A DNA stretch of 32,646 bases from Novosphingobium sp. (GCA_029247785.1 JAQWKP010000040.1:1-32646), one strand, 5' to 3'; counted from the first letter of the stretch, positions 1 to 8,848 are shown. Notes: generated by a model not told the origin, from the letters alone. Numbers and translations: made by a program.

Positions 1-1045
1 CCCTTTGGCCGAGCGCTAACCGCGCAGCCTTGGCAAAAAGGGTGGGCAGACCCGCATCGTCCAGCCGGGAGAGCCGCCACCATTCCCCTTCGCAATTTTC
101 CAGACTAACCAAATCGCTGCCCGAATAAACCGACAAGTGCAACTCGAGCGCGAAATGAGTGAATGTGTGGCTGACAACGCCGCCCTCGCGCCAGTCCCCG
201 ACAAGCGGCGCTGGGCCTGACCCATCGTTCTTCGCGCTCCAGCCGTCATCGGGCAGCGCGCGCATCGCGGCAAGCATCCCCTTGCTCGCCCGGCGCACCA
301 ACCAGACGGCATCGTCCCGCTCGATCCAATATGCCTTGCCCTGTCGCAGTGGTTTCACGCGTTTCGCCGGTTTGACCGGGTAGCGCTCGGGTTCTCCGCC
401 CTTGCGGGCATCGCACTCAGTGGAAAGCGGGCAGAGCAGGCAGCGCGGCGCTCGCGCGGTGCAGATCGTGGCACCAAGGTCCATCATCGCCTGCGCAAAG
501 TCGCCAGAGCGCTGCTCGGGCGTGATGTCATCTGTTGCTTTGCGGATTGCCGCCCGTGCGCCCGGCAGCGGCTCACCAATCGCAGAGAGCCGCGCCACTA
601 CTCTCTCGACATTGGCATCAACCACGACCGCTCGCTTCCCGAAAGCGATCGCCGCAACCGCTGCCGCAGTATAGACGCCAAGGCCGGGCAGCCCTCGCAG
701 CTCGTCCTCACTCTCGGGAAAGACACCGCCGCGCCGCGCCACTTCGTGGGCGCAGGCGACAAGATTGCGCGCCCGGGCATAATAGCCGAGCCCTGCCCAT
801 GCCGCCATGACATCCGCCTCATCGGCCGCTGCCAAGGCTTCGACGCTCGGCCAGCGGCGGATGAATTCAGCGAAATAGGGGATAACTGCCGTCGTCGTCG
901 TCTGCTGCAGCATCACCTCGGACAGCCACACGCGATAGGGATCGGACGGCGGCTCACCGGGCCCTGCACGCCACGGCAGGCTGCGCGCATGCGCATCGTA
1001 CCAATCCAGCATTTGCGCCGCGATCATTCCCGATCTGGTGTCCAT
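1..1045 (-). CDS. mutY: A/G-specific adenine DNA glycosylase MutY (3' end cut by window edge)
   Basis: MutY removes adenine mispaired with 8-oxoguanine in base-excision repair. Reading leftward from ATG at 1045 gives about 348 residues before the window ends, so only the last few residues are missing. Visible landmarks are SEVMLQQT near residue 42 (E43 the usual catalytic acid), a helix-hairpin-helix LRGLPGLGVYTAAAV around 117-130, the catalytic Asp in VVVDANVERV (D143), and a [4Fe-4S] cluster C195-x6-C202-x2-C205-x5-C211. A C-terminal NUDIX-like 8-oxoG recognition domain contains SHTFTHFALEL. A second Met at residue 7 could also be the start. The gene is divergent from the dciA-like gene with only 29 bp between the starts, so both promoters must lie within or overlap the coding ends. 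Family assignment is secure from motifs. Confidence 0.96.
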   Translation of the reverse strand, partial: MDTRSGMIAAQMLDWYDAHARSLPWRAGPGEPPSDPYRVWLSEVMLQQTTTTAVIPYFAEFIRRWPSVEALAAADEADVMAAWAGLGYYARARNLVACAHEVARRGGVFPESEDELRGLPGLGVYTAAAVAAIAFGKRAVVVDANVERVVARLSAIGEPLPGARAAIRKATDDITPEQRSGDFAQAMMDLGATICTARAPRCLLCPLSTECDARKGGEPERYPVKPAKRVKPLRQGKAYWIERDDAVWLVRRASKGMLAAMRALPDDGWSAKNDGSGPAPLVGDWREGGVVSHTFTHFALELHLSVYSGSDLVSLENCEGEWWRLSRLDDAGLPTLFAKAARLALGQR

Positions 1046-1074
1046 GCCTGTGCTATGGCATTGGCATCGTCGCA

Positions 1075-1641
1075 ATGGAACGGGACAAGCCTGACAAGAA
1101 TCGCAAGACCGGCAAAAAGGCCGGTGCCAAGACGGGCAAGGCGCCACGCAAATATGAGCGGCCCCGTGGCGGCCCGGCTCGTTCAATCGCCGAACTGATG
1201 CCGGAAGTCGGACGTACCGCGTTTCGCCGCTTCGGTTTCGTCCAGTCGAGCGTGGTATCGCGCTGGCCAGAAATTGTCGGCTCCAAGCACGCTCAAATCT
1301 GCAGTCCCGAATCGATCCGCTTTCCACCCGGCGAGAAAAGTGATGGCATCCTTCAACTGGTCGTCATTCCCGCCCATGCCCCGATCATCCAGCACGTGAT
1401 CCCGGAGATCGTCGAGCGGGTGAACCGCTTTTTCGGCTATAACGCAGTCGCACGGGTCAAGATCCGGCAAGGCGAGGTTAAGGCGCCGCCTGCTTCAGAG
1501 CCGAAAGCGGCGTCGCCATCGTTACGTCCGGTTCCCCTCGAACTGGGCGAGTCGCTGCGCGACATTGGCGATCCCGAGCTGCGTACGGTGCTCGAATCGC
1601 TGGCCCGCAGCATGAATGCAAGGAACGAGGACAAGCAATGA
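1075..1641 (+). CDS. dciA: DUF721/DciA family protein (putative replicative helicase loader)
   Basis: A 188-residue protein with a basic, Lys/Arg-rich N-terminal tail (residues 1-35), followed by a DUF721-type core from about residue 36 to 135. The core includes the family-like segments SSVVSRWPEIVG and HVIPEIVERVNRFFGY. DUF721 proteins of the DciA type help load the replicative helicase DnaB in bacteria that lack DnaC/DnaI. That role is known for the family and inferred here. The tail after residue 135 (PPASEPKAASPSLRP) looks disordered. Its stop overlaps the start of the next gene as ATGA (1638-1641), so the two are probably translationally coupled. Direct family recognition is good; the helicase-loading role has not been shown for this protein. 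Confidence 0.82.
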   Translation: MERDKPDKNRKTGKKAGAKTGKAPRKYERPRGGPARSIAELMPEVGRTAFRRFGFVQSSVVSRWPEIVGSKHAQICSPESIRFPPGEKSDGILQLVVIPAHAPIIQHVIPEIVERVNRFFGYNAVARVKIRQGEVKAPPASEPKAASPSLRPVPLELGESLRDIGDPELRTVLESLARSMNARNEDKQ

Positions 1642-2318
1642 TTCGAACCGTCCGAATTGCAGCCATCGCATTGGTTGCCGCGCTGACCATGGCCGCCGGC
1701 AAACCGACGTCAAACTGGCTCAAGACCGTCAAAATTACCGAGAATGGCGGCCATGTGCTTGGCAATCCGGAGGCCGACGTCAAGCTGACCGAATATGTCA
1801 GCTACACATGTTCGCATTGCGGCAATTTCCACAGGGAAGCAGATGGAGCGCTCAAGCTCGCCTATGTCATGCCTGGCAAAGTCTCGGTTGAAATCCAGCA
1901 TATCGTCCGCGACCCGGTCGACCTCACCGTCGCCTTGCTGACCAATTGCGGCGAGACGAAAGGCTTCTTCCAGCGGCACAATGATTTCATGGCAGGCCAG
2001 GACAAGTGGTTGGGCAAGATAGGTTCGACTACCCAGGCCCAGCAGGCGCGCTGGTACAGCGGGACGATCGCAGCACGGATGCAAGCCATCGCTCATGATT
2101 TCGACTTTTATCCGATCATGGAAAAGCGCGGATTTTCGAGGGCAGACGTGAACCGATGCCTAGGCGACAATGCCAAGGCCATCATGATTACCAATCAAGG
2201 AACGCAGGCGTCCGAACTGGGCGTGGAAGCAACGCCAAGTTTTGCGTTAGACGGCACGCTGCTTGCTGACACGCACAAGTGGAATGATCTGAACAAGCTA
2301 TTGGCAGCGCGGTTCTGA
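1638..2318 (+). CDS. DsbA-like thioredoxin-fold thiol oxidoreductase (CSHC active site)
   Basis: A 226-residue exported thioredoxin-fold protein. Residues 1-20 form a short hydrophobic signal peptide. The fold begins with the segment GNPEADVKLTEYVSYTCSHC, where C58 and C61 make a C-S-H-C redox motif, and the cis-proline loop is seen as VEATPSFALDG near the C-terminus. Such proteins oxidise or isomerise disulfides in the periplasm. CSHC is a variant of the DsbA CPHC, so its redox potential and direction cannot be read from sequence. The gene overlaps the dciA-like gene by four bases and is followed by a paralog. The first Met directly follows the coupling point, which supports this start. Confidence 0.87.
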   Translation: MIRTVRIAAIALVAALTMAAGKPTSNWLKTVKITENGGHVLGNPEADVKLTEYVSYTCSHCGNFHREADGALKLAYVMPGKVSVEIQHIVRDPVDLTVALLTNCGETKGFFQRHNDFMAGQDKWLGKIGSTTQAQQARWYSGTIAARMQAIAHDFDFYPIMEKRGFSRADVNRCLGDNAKAIMITNQGTQASELGVEATPSFALDGTLLADTHKWNDLNKLLAARF

Positions 2319-2348
2319 GAGTGCGTATTTTTATTCTGGCGCTAGCTC

Positions 2349-2394
2349 AATTGCCCGGAGAATCTGTGGAGATTTCCGCGAATCCGGGTCAATT
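2349..2394. other. Strong bulged hairpin between the two dsbA-like genes
   Basis: The arms AATTG-CCCGGA (2349-2359) and TCCGGG-T-CAATT (2383-2394) pair over 11 bp with one bulged T at 2389. An inner stem AATCT/AGATT (2361-2365 with 2370-2374) closes a GTGG loop. No T-run follows, so it is not a classic intrinsic terminator. It could stabilise or attenuate the message between the two genes. Confidence 0.5.
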
Positions 2395-2455
2395 CACCTT
2401 CTAACCCTTCATTCCATGCCCTAGCTTTGGCTGCCATCCGAACAAGGATTCACAG

Positions 2456-3214
2456 ATGCGTCGCTTTTCGATTCGCCAACTGCTACTCGGTATCATTGCG
2501 CTGCCAATGGCGCTTGGCCTCGCCGCCTGTGGCAGCGAGAACGACGAGATGGCTGGGCTCTCTGGCGAAGTAATCGAGAAAGTTCCGCCACCGGTGAACA
2601 AGAGCTGGGTAGAGGTGGTCGACAAGACCCCGGATGGCGGCTTTCGCATGGGCAATCCCGAAGCGCCCATCAAGCTGATCGAATTCGCTTCGTTGACCTG
2701 CCCGCACTGCAAGGTTTTCGGCGAAGAGGCCACCGACGAACTGCGCGACACATTTGTCGCCAGCGGTCGGGTGAGCTGGGAATTCCGCAATTTCATCCTC
2801 AATCCGATCGATCTGACCATGGCTATGATGGTGCGTTGCGGCTCGCCCGAAAGCTTCTTCGCACTGACCGAACAGTCATTCGAAGGCCAGGATCAGATCA
2901 TCGACGCCTGGGATGGTTCATCGGAGGACCAAAGGAACCAGGTGGTCGGCCTGCCGCCCGACAAGCGATATCTGCATATTGCAAAACTCGCCGGGCTCCC
3001 GGAATTCTATGGTGCGCGCGGAATCGCGGCAGACCAGGCCAGTGCCTGCCTCGCCGACGGAGCGGCAGCCGAAGCGCTGGTCAATGCAACCAACGAGCAG
3101 AGCGAGAAATATGATATTGGCGGCACGCCCGCATTCGTCATCAATGAAGCGACGCTCGACATCAGGAACTGGTCCGAAGTCAAAGCCAAGCTCGAAACCC
3201 TGGGAGCGCGCTGA
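2456..3214 (+). CDS. DsbA-family thiol oxidoreductase, predicted lipoprotein (CPHC active site)
   Basis: A 252-residue protein with a lipoprotein signal: hydrophobic residues 8-22 and lipobox LAAC ending at C25, so it should be lipid-anchored after signal peptidase II cleavage. The thioredoxin fold carries the classic DsbA motif TCPHC (C82, C85), and the cis-proline loop GGTPAFVIN lies near the C-terminus. It should act as a periplasmic disulfide oxidoreductase. A Shine-Dalgarno AAGGA lies about 9 bp upstream of the ATG. It is clearly a paralog of the preceding gene: both share GNPEA, the CxHC loop and an N-P-(I/V)-D-L-T motif. The smc start lies 35 bp downstream, so co-transcription with smc is likely. 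Confidence 0.9.
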   Translation: MRRFSIRQLLLGIIALPMALGLAACGSENDEMAGLSGEVIEKVPPPVNKSWVEVVDKTPDGGFRMGNPEAPIKLIEFASLTCPHCKVFGEEATDELRDTFVASGRVSWEFRNFILNPIDLTMAMMVRCGSPESFFALTEQSFEGQDQIIDAWDGSSEDQRNQVVGLPPDKRYLHIAKLAGLPEFYGARGIAADQASACLADGAAAEALVNATNEQSEKYDIGGTPAFVINEATLDIRNWSEVKAKLETLGAR

Positions 3215-3249
3215 GGCGAACCGGCGGATGGACAGGTAAGCGACACTCG

Positions 3250-6200
3250 ATGCGAATCAAACGACTCAAGCTCAGCGGTTTCAAGAGCTTCGTCGAGCCA
3301 GCCGAGTTGCGAATCGAATCTGGGCTGACCGGCGTGGTCGGCCCCAATGGCTGCGGCAAATCGAATTTGCTTGAGGCAATCCGCTGGGTGATGGGCGAAG
3401 GATCGCCCAAATCGATGCGTGGCGGCGGCATGGAAGACGTCATCTTTGCCGGAACCGCGCTGCGCCCGCCGCGCGCCTTCGCAGAGGTGGTGTTGCAGGC
3501 GGAAGACGAAGCACGCGAGGAACTGGACGTCGTCCGCCGAATCGAGCGCGGCGCTGGTAGCGCCTATCGCGTTAACGGCCGTGACGTGCGCGCAAAGGAC
3601 GTTGCGCTGATCTTCGCTGATGCCGCGACCGGGGCACATTCACCTGCGCTGGTCAGCCAGGGCAAGATCGCATCGGTGATCGCTGCCAAGCCGCATGAGC
3701 GGAGGCTATTGCTCGAGGAAGCGGCCGGTATCGCCGGGCTGCACGTCCGCCGCAAGGATGCCGAGCAGAAGCTGCGCGCCACCGAGACCAACCTCGCCCG
3801 GCTTGAAGATATCGTGGCCGGGCTCGACAAGCAGATTGGCGCACTCAAGCGTCAAGCGCGCGCCGCCGAGCGCTACAAGTCTGTCTCCGACAAGATCCGT
3901 ATTGCCGAGGCGCGTCTTGTCTATGCGCGCTGGCGCGATGCGGCGCAGGCCGCTGACGCGGCAAAAGCGGAAGCCGAAGGCGCACAGGCCAGGGTTGCAG
4001 AAGCACAGGTCGAGGCAAAATCCGCTCAGGAAGCGCAGGCGAGCTTGGCCGCAGCGCTGGCCGAGACACGCGACGAACTTGCCGATCGCCGTGACGACGC
4101 CACAGCCCATGGCCATCGCATGGCGACACTTTCCAGCCAGCTTGAAGCGGCAGAGGAACGCCTCGGCGACCTTGATCGTCAGCGCCAACAGCTCGAAACC
4201 GACCGCAGCGATGCTGATCGATTGACGGGAGATGCCGCCGCCGCGCTTATCTCACTACAGCGCGACCTGGCCGAGGGCGAAGCCCGGCTCGCCAAGGACG
4301 AAACCTTGCGGCCAACACTTGCAGAGGCGCAGGAAAACTCAGAACGCACATCGCGCTCGGCTGAGCTCGGCCTGGCCCAGGCGACAGCATCCCAAGCCAG
4401 CGTCGATGCCGAATGGCGCATTGCCGAAGCGGAACTGGCGACAGCCCAGGCGCGGATCGAAAGGCTCGAGCTGGAAGCAGCCAGGCACCGCGCTCAATTC
4501 GAAGAGGTTACCCGGCAAAGCGATCCCGATGGCGCGGTTGCCGAGGCGCGCGCGCGGCTCGAAGCAGCCGTATCGGCTCTGGCCCAGGCCCGCTCGACGC
4601 TGGAAGACCAACAATCCCGCAAGACCGATCTGCAAGCCGCGCGTGACGAAACTGCGAGCGCTCTGGCAGCAGCACGCGCAGAATTGACCGGCCTCGAGCG
4701 TGAACATGCTGCTCTGCGCAAGGACCGCGAGGCCCGCGCGCGGAGTGCAAAGGCCAGCCACGGCTTGCCCAGCGCAATCGAGAAGTTACGGGCCGAGCCC
4801 GGCTATGAGCGCGCGCTCGCTGCCGTGCTCGGGCGCGATGCCAGGGCCGCCATTGGGAAGGCACCTAAGAAGCAGGACGGCCGGTTCTGGACGGGCGCCG
4901 GTGCGCCTGAGCGGGTTGCCGGAAGCCTTGCTGACCATGTCCTCGAGTGCCCCGATGAACTTGCCGCGCGTCTCGCCCTGGTGCGGTTCGCCGCCGAGGA
5001 TGATGGCAAAGCTCTTTCGCCGGGAGAATGGCTGGTAACGCGCTCCGGGCAGCTCAGGCGGTGGGACGGCTTCGTCGCACGCGGAGAGGGCGCAGCCGAG
5101 GCGGCGCGACTCGAGGCAGAGAATCGCTTTGATGAGCTGGAGTCGCTGCTGCCGGACGGTCGCGATCAAGTCGCCCGGGCCGAAGCAACGCAGTCCGAGG
5201 TCCAGAGTGAACTGAGCGAATTGCAGACTGGGCTGGTTGGCGCAGAACGCCTCGTCGCCGAGGCGGGCGAAGAGGAACGGCTCGCCCTGCGCGCGCTCGA
5301 TCAGGCCGAAGATACCCGCAGCCGCCTGGCAGCGCGGCGCGCCGAACTCGACGCTGTCGCCGAAGACCTGGCTGAGCAGCGCAAGTTGGCAGAATCCGAG
5401 AGCGAAGAAGCCCGCGTCCGCCGGTCCGAATTGCCCGATCCCGCAGCCGGACGGGCTGCACTCGAAGCCGCGCAAGCGAGCCACGATACCGCCAAGCAAG
5501 CGCTTCAAGAGGCTATCTCGGCGTTGGCCGTGCATGATCAGGCCCTGGCCGTCTCCCGAGAGAGAACCGCATCCCAGCATTCGGACATCCTCAGCTGGCA
5601 GGCCCGCGCTGGCGATGCAGCCAATCGGCTGTCGGAAACCGAAAAGCGGCTCGAGGAGATTGGGCAGGAACGCGCGGTCGTAGCTGCCAAGCCCGAATCG
5701 CTAATGCAGGAGATTGAGCAAGGCGACGGTGTGCGTGAACGGCTCGGTGCGGAGCTGGCCGAAGCCGAAGCGGCAATGGCAAAGGCCAGTGAGGAAGCTC
5801 TCACCTCCGACGAGGCATTGGCAGCATCCCAGGAAGTCCTCGCCAGCGCACGTGAGGCGCGCGCTGGATCAGCAGCCCGCGCCGAAAACGAGGCAGAGCG
5901 ACGCCAGGAGATGGGTCGGATCTCTGGCGAGCGTTTCCAATGCCCGCCGCCGCACCTTCCCGAGAAGCTTGGCTTCACCGTCGAGGAAGTCGGTTCGGCG
6001 CCCGACGAATCGACGATCATGGACGGCCTCGTCGCCGAGCGCGAACGGATTGGCCCGGTCAATCTCGTTGCCGCCGATGAACTTGCACAGGCCGAGGCCG
6101 AGCATGGCGCGAATCTCACCGAACAGGCCGAGCTGACCGAGGCGGTGCACCGTCTGCGCGGTTCGATCGGCAATCTGAACCGCGAGGGCAGAGAACGGCT

Positions 6201-6675
6201 GCGCAAGGCATTCGAGGATGTCGACACGCATTTCCGCCGATTATTCTCACGGCTGTTCGACGGTGGTCAGGCACATCTTGCGCTGGTCGATTCGGACGAT
6301 CCGCTTGAGGCTGGCCTCGAGATTTTTGCCCAGCCGCCGGGCAAGCGACTGCAATCGCTGACCCTGCTATCGGGCGGCGAACAGGCGCTGACAGCGATCG
6401 CGCTGATCTTCGCCCTGTTCCTGACCAATCCGGCACCGATCTGCGTGCTCGACGAAGTCGACGCCCCGTTGGACGACGCCAATATCGAACGCTTCTGCGA
6501 CCTGCTCGACGCGATGGTCGCCGAAACCAACACACGATACCTGATCGTCACTCACAACGCCGTGACGATGAGCCGCATGCACCGCTTGTTCGGCGTGACA
6601 ATGATCGAAAAAGGCGTCTCTCGCCTGGTCAGCGTCGACCTTGGCGGCGCTGAAGAACTGCTGGCTGCGGAGTAG
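3250..6675 (+). CDS. smc: Chromosome segregation protein SMC
   Basis: A 1141-residue SMC ATPase, a normal length for the bacterial protein. It forms the ring of the condensin-like complex that organises and segregates the chromosome. The N-terminal head has Walker A GPNGCGKSN (31-39) and a Q-loop region ending in ALVSQGKIASVIAAKP. Long Ala/Glu/Arg-rich coiled coils follow on both sides of a central hinge of about residues 500-620. The C-terminal head has the ABC signature LLSGGEQ (1039-1045) and Walker B CVLDEVDAPLDD with D1068-E1069. No scpA or scpB lies in this window. The gene converges on soxR with three bases between the stops. The many long antisense frames across it result from its repetitive, G+C-rich coiled-coil coding. 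Confidence 0.98.
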   Translation: MRIKRLKLSGFKSFVEPAELRIESGLTGVVGPNGCGKSNLLEAIRWVMGEGSPKSMRGGGMEDVIFAGTALRPPRAFAEVVLQAEDEAREELDVVRRIERGAGSAYRVNGRDVRAKDVALIFADAATGAHSPALVSQGKIASVIAAKPHERRLLLEEAAGIAGLHVRRKDAEQKLRATETNLARLEDIVAGLDKQIGALKRQARAAERYKSVSDKIRIAEARLVYARWRDAAQAADAAKAEAEGAQARVAEAQVEAKSAQEAQASLAAALAETRDELADRRDDATAHGHRMATLSSQLEAAEERLGDLDRQRQQLETDRSDADRLTGDAAAALISLQRDLAEGEARLAKDETLRPTLAEAQENSERTSRSAELGLAQATASQASVDAEWRIAEAELATAQARIERLELEAARHRAQFEEVTRQSDPDGAVAEARARLEAAVSALAQARSTLEDQQSRKTDLQAARDETASALAAARAELTGLEREHAALRKDREARARSAKASHGLPSAIEKLRAEPGYERALAAVLGRDARAAIGKAPKKQDGRFWTGAGAPERVAGSLADHVLECPDELAARLALVRFAAEDDGKALSPGEWLVTRSGQLRRWDGFVARGEGAAEAARLEAENRFDELESLLPDGRDQVARAEATQSEVQSELSELQTGLVGAERLVAEAGEEERLALRALDQAEDTRSRLAARRAELDAVAEDLAEQRKLAESESEEARVRRSELPDPAAGRAALEAAQASHDTAKQALQEAISALAVHDQALAVSRERTASQHSDILSWQARAGDAANRLSETEKRLEEIGQERAVVAAKPESLMQEIEQGDGVRERLGAELAEAEAAMAKASEEALTSDEALAASQEVLASAREARAGSAARAENEAERRQEMGRISGERFQCPPPHLPEKLGFTVEEVGSAPDESTIMDGLVAERERIGPVNLVAADELAQAEAEHGANLTEQAELTEAVHRLRGSIGNLNREGRERLRKAFEDVDTHFRRLFSRLFDGGQAHLALVDSDDPLEAGLEIFAQPPGKRLQSLTLLSGGEQALTAIALIFALFLTNPAPICVLDEVDAPLDDANIERFCDLLDAMVAETNTRYLIVTHNAVTMSRMHRLFGVTMIEKGVSRLVSVDLGGAEELLAAE

Positions 6676-6678
6676 CTC

Positions 6679-7122
6679 TCAACTATCCAGAACGTAGCGC
6701 GGCCCTGGTCCAGCTGCGCCGGCGCGGTCGCCGCGATTGGTCCGCTGGCAGCGATCCAGGCTCATGCAACCGCAGCCGATGCACTCATCGAGCTTGCTGC
6801 GGGCCCTGGTCAACAGTGAGATGCGCTGGTCAATATCTTCGCGCAGCGATCGATTGATACGCTGCCAGTCGCTGATCGAGGGAGTACGCCCCTGCGGCAA
6901 GCGGGCCATCGCCTGTTCGATTTCCGGCAGGCTGAGGCCAAGTCGTCCGGCTATGAGGATGAAGCTCAGGCGCCTGATGTCCGATCTTCGGAAGCGCCGC
7001 TGGTTGCCGGATGTTCGTTCGGAGTTAATCAGGCCCTTGTCTTCGTAGAACCGGATCGCCGACACGGCGAGCCCCGTCCGCTTTGCCAGCACTCCAATCG
7101 GAACCAGTTCACCATCGTTCAT
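6679..7122 (-). CDS. soxR: SoxR, redox-sensitive MerR-family transcriptional activator
   Basis: SoxR senses redox-cycling compounds and superoxide stress through an oxidisable [2Fe-2S] cluster. From ATG at 7122 the protein has 147 residues. The MerR helix-turn-helix starts at once (IGVLAKRTGLAVSAIRFYE), a dimerisation helix follows at about 82-112, and the cluster ligands are C114-x2-C117-x-C119-x5-C125 in the diagnostic CIGCGCMSLDRC. The frame is open 31 codons further upstream, but those residues do not belong to the family and GGCGGGG lies just before the chosen ATG. No known SoxR target lies beside it; in many non-enteric bacteria SoxR controls efflux pumps and oxidoreductases directly. 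It is transcribed in the same direction as yedK and ubiA, 119 bp downstream of yedK. Confidence 0.95.
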   Translation of the reverse strand: MNDGELVPIGVLAKRTGLAVSAIRFYEDKGLINSERTSGNQRRFRRSDIRRLSFILIAGRLGLSLPEIEQAMARLPQGRTPSISDWQRINRSLREDIDQRISLLTRARSKLDECIGCGCMSLDRCQRTNRGDRAGAAGPGPRYVLDS

Positions 7123-7241
7123 AGCAACCCCGCCACGCGTTTTCACGAATCTAAAGCCGAATTGAGAATCAGCTTTTATGTGATCTTCATCGCAGCTTAT
7201 GAACAAATCATCCACAGGTTATTCTTAACGGCGTTTGGCGA

Positions 7242-7871
7242 TCAGATGAGCCTGTCCTGCGTCGAGATTGTGGTGCCGCCTGCCCAACGCTCCGGGGTCC
7301 GGTCAACATCAAGATCGCCTTGCCATGTGCGGCATAGTTCCAATGCGGCCGCTAGCGCGCCGCTGGTCCACGTTTCCCAATGTTCTCGTGCCAAGATCAA
7401 CGGCATGCGATCATGCACGTCAGCCATCTGTGCATGTCCATCAACCATGACCAGCGTATAGCTATCGCCCCATTGCTCGGTCGGCCGCCACAGACCGGCG
7501 ACGGCGAAGGGTTCACTACCCGGCAATGTGTACCATGTGCGGGTCATCGCGCCCTTCTTGCCTTCGGGCTCGGCCCAGGCGCTAACCGGCACCAGGCAGC
7601 GACGAACCTGAAAGCTCTCGCGCCAGAAGGGTGAGGTCAGCTTGTCCTCGCGCGCGTTGGTAACCGGCTTTGGCTTGAGATTCTGTCCCTGCTTGCCCCT
7701 AAGCACCAGCGGGAAGCCCCAATTCATCGCTTGCGCCTTGCCCTCGGCGATCACCAGCCCCGGATAGCCGGGATATATCTGGTCGGCCAAATTGGCACCA
7801 TGATCGGGCTGGGCGTCGAACAAATGCGCGATCTCGTCCACTCCGCGAGTCATGCGGTAGAGATTACACAT
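7242..7871 (-). CDS. yedK: SOS response-associated peptidase family (SRAP, YedK/HMCES-like)
   Basis: A 209-residue SRAP-domain protein. The family forms a covalent thiazolidine crosslink with abasic sites in single-stranded DNA and so protects them. The active-site residues are visible: Cys2 exposed after Met removal (MCNLYRMT), N72 in VTNARED, E101 in VSAWAEPEG, and H153 in VHDRMPLIL. The start ATG overlaps the ubiA stop as TGATG (7869-7873), so the two are likely translationally coupled. I see no alphaproteobacterial LexA box (GTTC-N7-GTTC) upstream of ubiA, so SOS control is not evident here. Confidence 0.95.
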   Translation of the reverse strand: MCNLYRMTRGVDEIAHLFDAQPDHGANLADQIYPGYPGLVIAEGKAQAMNWGFPLVLRGKQGQNLKPKPVTNAREDKLTSPFWRESFQVRRCLVPVSAWAEPEGKKGAMTRTWYTLPGSEPFAVAGLWRPTEQWGDSYTLVMVDGHAQMADVHDRMPLILAREHWETWTSGALAAALELCRTWQGDLDVDRTPERWAGGTTISTQDRLI

Positions 7872-8782
7872 CAGCTGTTCCCCGCATTGCCCACCACCCA
7901 GCAGGCCAGCGCCATCAACAGGCCTGCGAATCGGTTGGACCGGAACCGGGCGAGCGCATTGGCGCCATCGTCAGTCTCGAGGCTAATTACCTGCCAGACC
8001 AGATGCACCGCGATCGGAATGAGCGAAGCCAGCGCAAGCCAGTCCGCCCGCAACAGCCAGAACGCCACTCCCCATGAAGCAATGGCGGCGCCATAAAAGC
8101 CGGTGACGCCGGCGCGCACCTTGCCTCCAAGCCGCAGGGCGCTTGAGCGGATGCCGACCAGCGCATCATCCTCCCTGTCCTGCAACGCGTAGATCGTGTC
8201 GTAGCCGACGACCCAACAGAGAGTGCCAGCGTAAAGCGCGGCCAGTGCCGGAAGGAAATCACTGCGCAGTTCCACCCAGCCAACCAGCGCGCCCCAACTG
8301 AAGACGAGGCCCAGCCAGGCCTGCGGCCACCAGGTGATGCGCTTCATGAACGGATAGGCGGCGACCAGCGCCACGCTGCCAAGCGCGACCAGCTGGGCCT
8401 GCCACCGCAATTGCAGCAGCACGATCAGACCAAGTAGGCACAGGCAGATCAGCCAGGTCCACGCCGCTTTCTTGCTGACTGCGCCGCTGGCAACCGGCCG
8501 AGAGGCGGTGCGCGCGACCTGGCGATCAAGATCGGCATCGACAATATCGTTATAAACGCAGCCCGCCCCGCGCATGGCGATGCTGCCGAGCAACAGCCAA
8601 AGCAGCAAATCCCAGCGCCCCTGACCTCCTGCGAGCAAAAGCCCCCAGGCACAGGGCCAGAACAGCAACCACCAGCCGATTGGCCGGTCGAAGCGCGCGA
8701 GCAATGCATAGTTGCGGATCGATGCCGGCAGCACGGCGACAAGGCCGCGATGCTGGGTATCCGGGACGATCGAGTCAGCCAT
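7871..8782 (-). CDS. ubiA: 4-hydroxybenzoate polyprenyltransferase UbiA
   Basis: An integral-membrane prenyltransferase that attaches the polyprenyl tail to 4-hydroxybenzoate in ubiquinone synthesis. The 303 residues hold about eight or nine hydrophobic segments. The two Asp-rich motifs that bind Mg-diphosphate are present: NDIVDADLD (78-86, the NDxxDxxxD motif), followed by ASRPVASG, and the second motif YALQDREDDALVGIRS around 197-212. It is the first gene of a leftward ubiA-yedK pair, perhaps with soxR further on. The upstream non-coding stretch (8783-9123) must hold its promoter. Confidence 0.96.
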   Translation of the reverse strand: MADSIVPDTQHRGLVAVLPASIRNYALLARFDRPIGWWLLFWPCAWGLLLAGGQGRWDLLLWLLLGSIAMRGAGCVYNDIVDADLDRQVARTASRPVASGAVSKKAAWTWLICLCLLGLIVLLQLRWQAQLVALGSVALVAAYPFMKRITWWPQAWLGLVFSWGALVGWVELRSDFLPALAALYAGTLCWVVGYDTIYALQDREDDALVGIRSSALRLGGKVRAGVTGFYGAAIASWGVAFWLLRADWLALASLIPIAVHLVWQVISLETDDGANALARFRSNRFAGLLMALACWVVGNAGNS

Positions 8783-8831
8783 GACGGGGGACGATTCCGT
8801 TCAGATTGCCCGTTTGCGGGCTGAACAAGTT

Positions 8832-8848
8832 GACAGGTTTACACTGTC
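8832..8848. promoter_or_regulatory. Inverted repeat GACAG-N7-CTGTC, possible operator
   Basis: The two 5-bp arms GACAG (8832-8836) and CTGTC (8844-8848) are separated by gtttaca. The arm spacing fits a dimeric regulator. TTGACA (8830-8835) could also serve as a rightward -35. It lies 50 bp upstream of the ubiA start. No regulator gene is adjacent, so the assignment is weak. Confidence 0.35.

Noticed and set aside
3419..6582. Many long frames antisense to or out of frame with smc
   Set aside because: They are by-products of G+C-rich Ala/Glu/Arg coiled-coil coding. None has a domain or a ribosome site, while smc has all head motifs.
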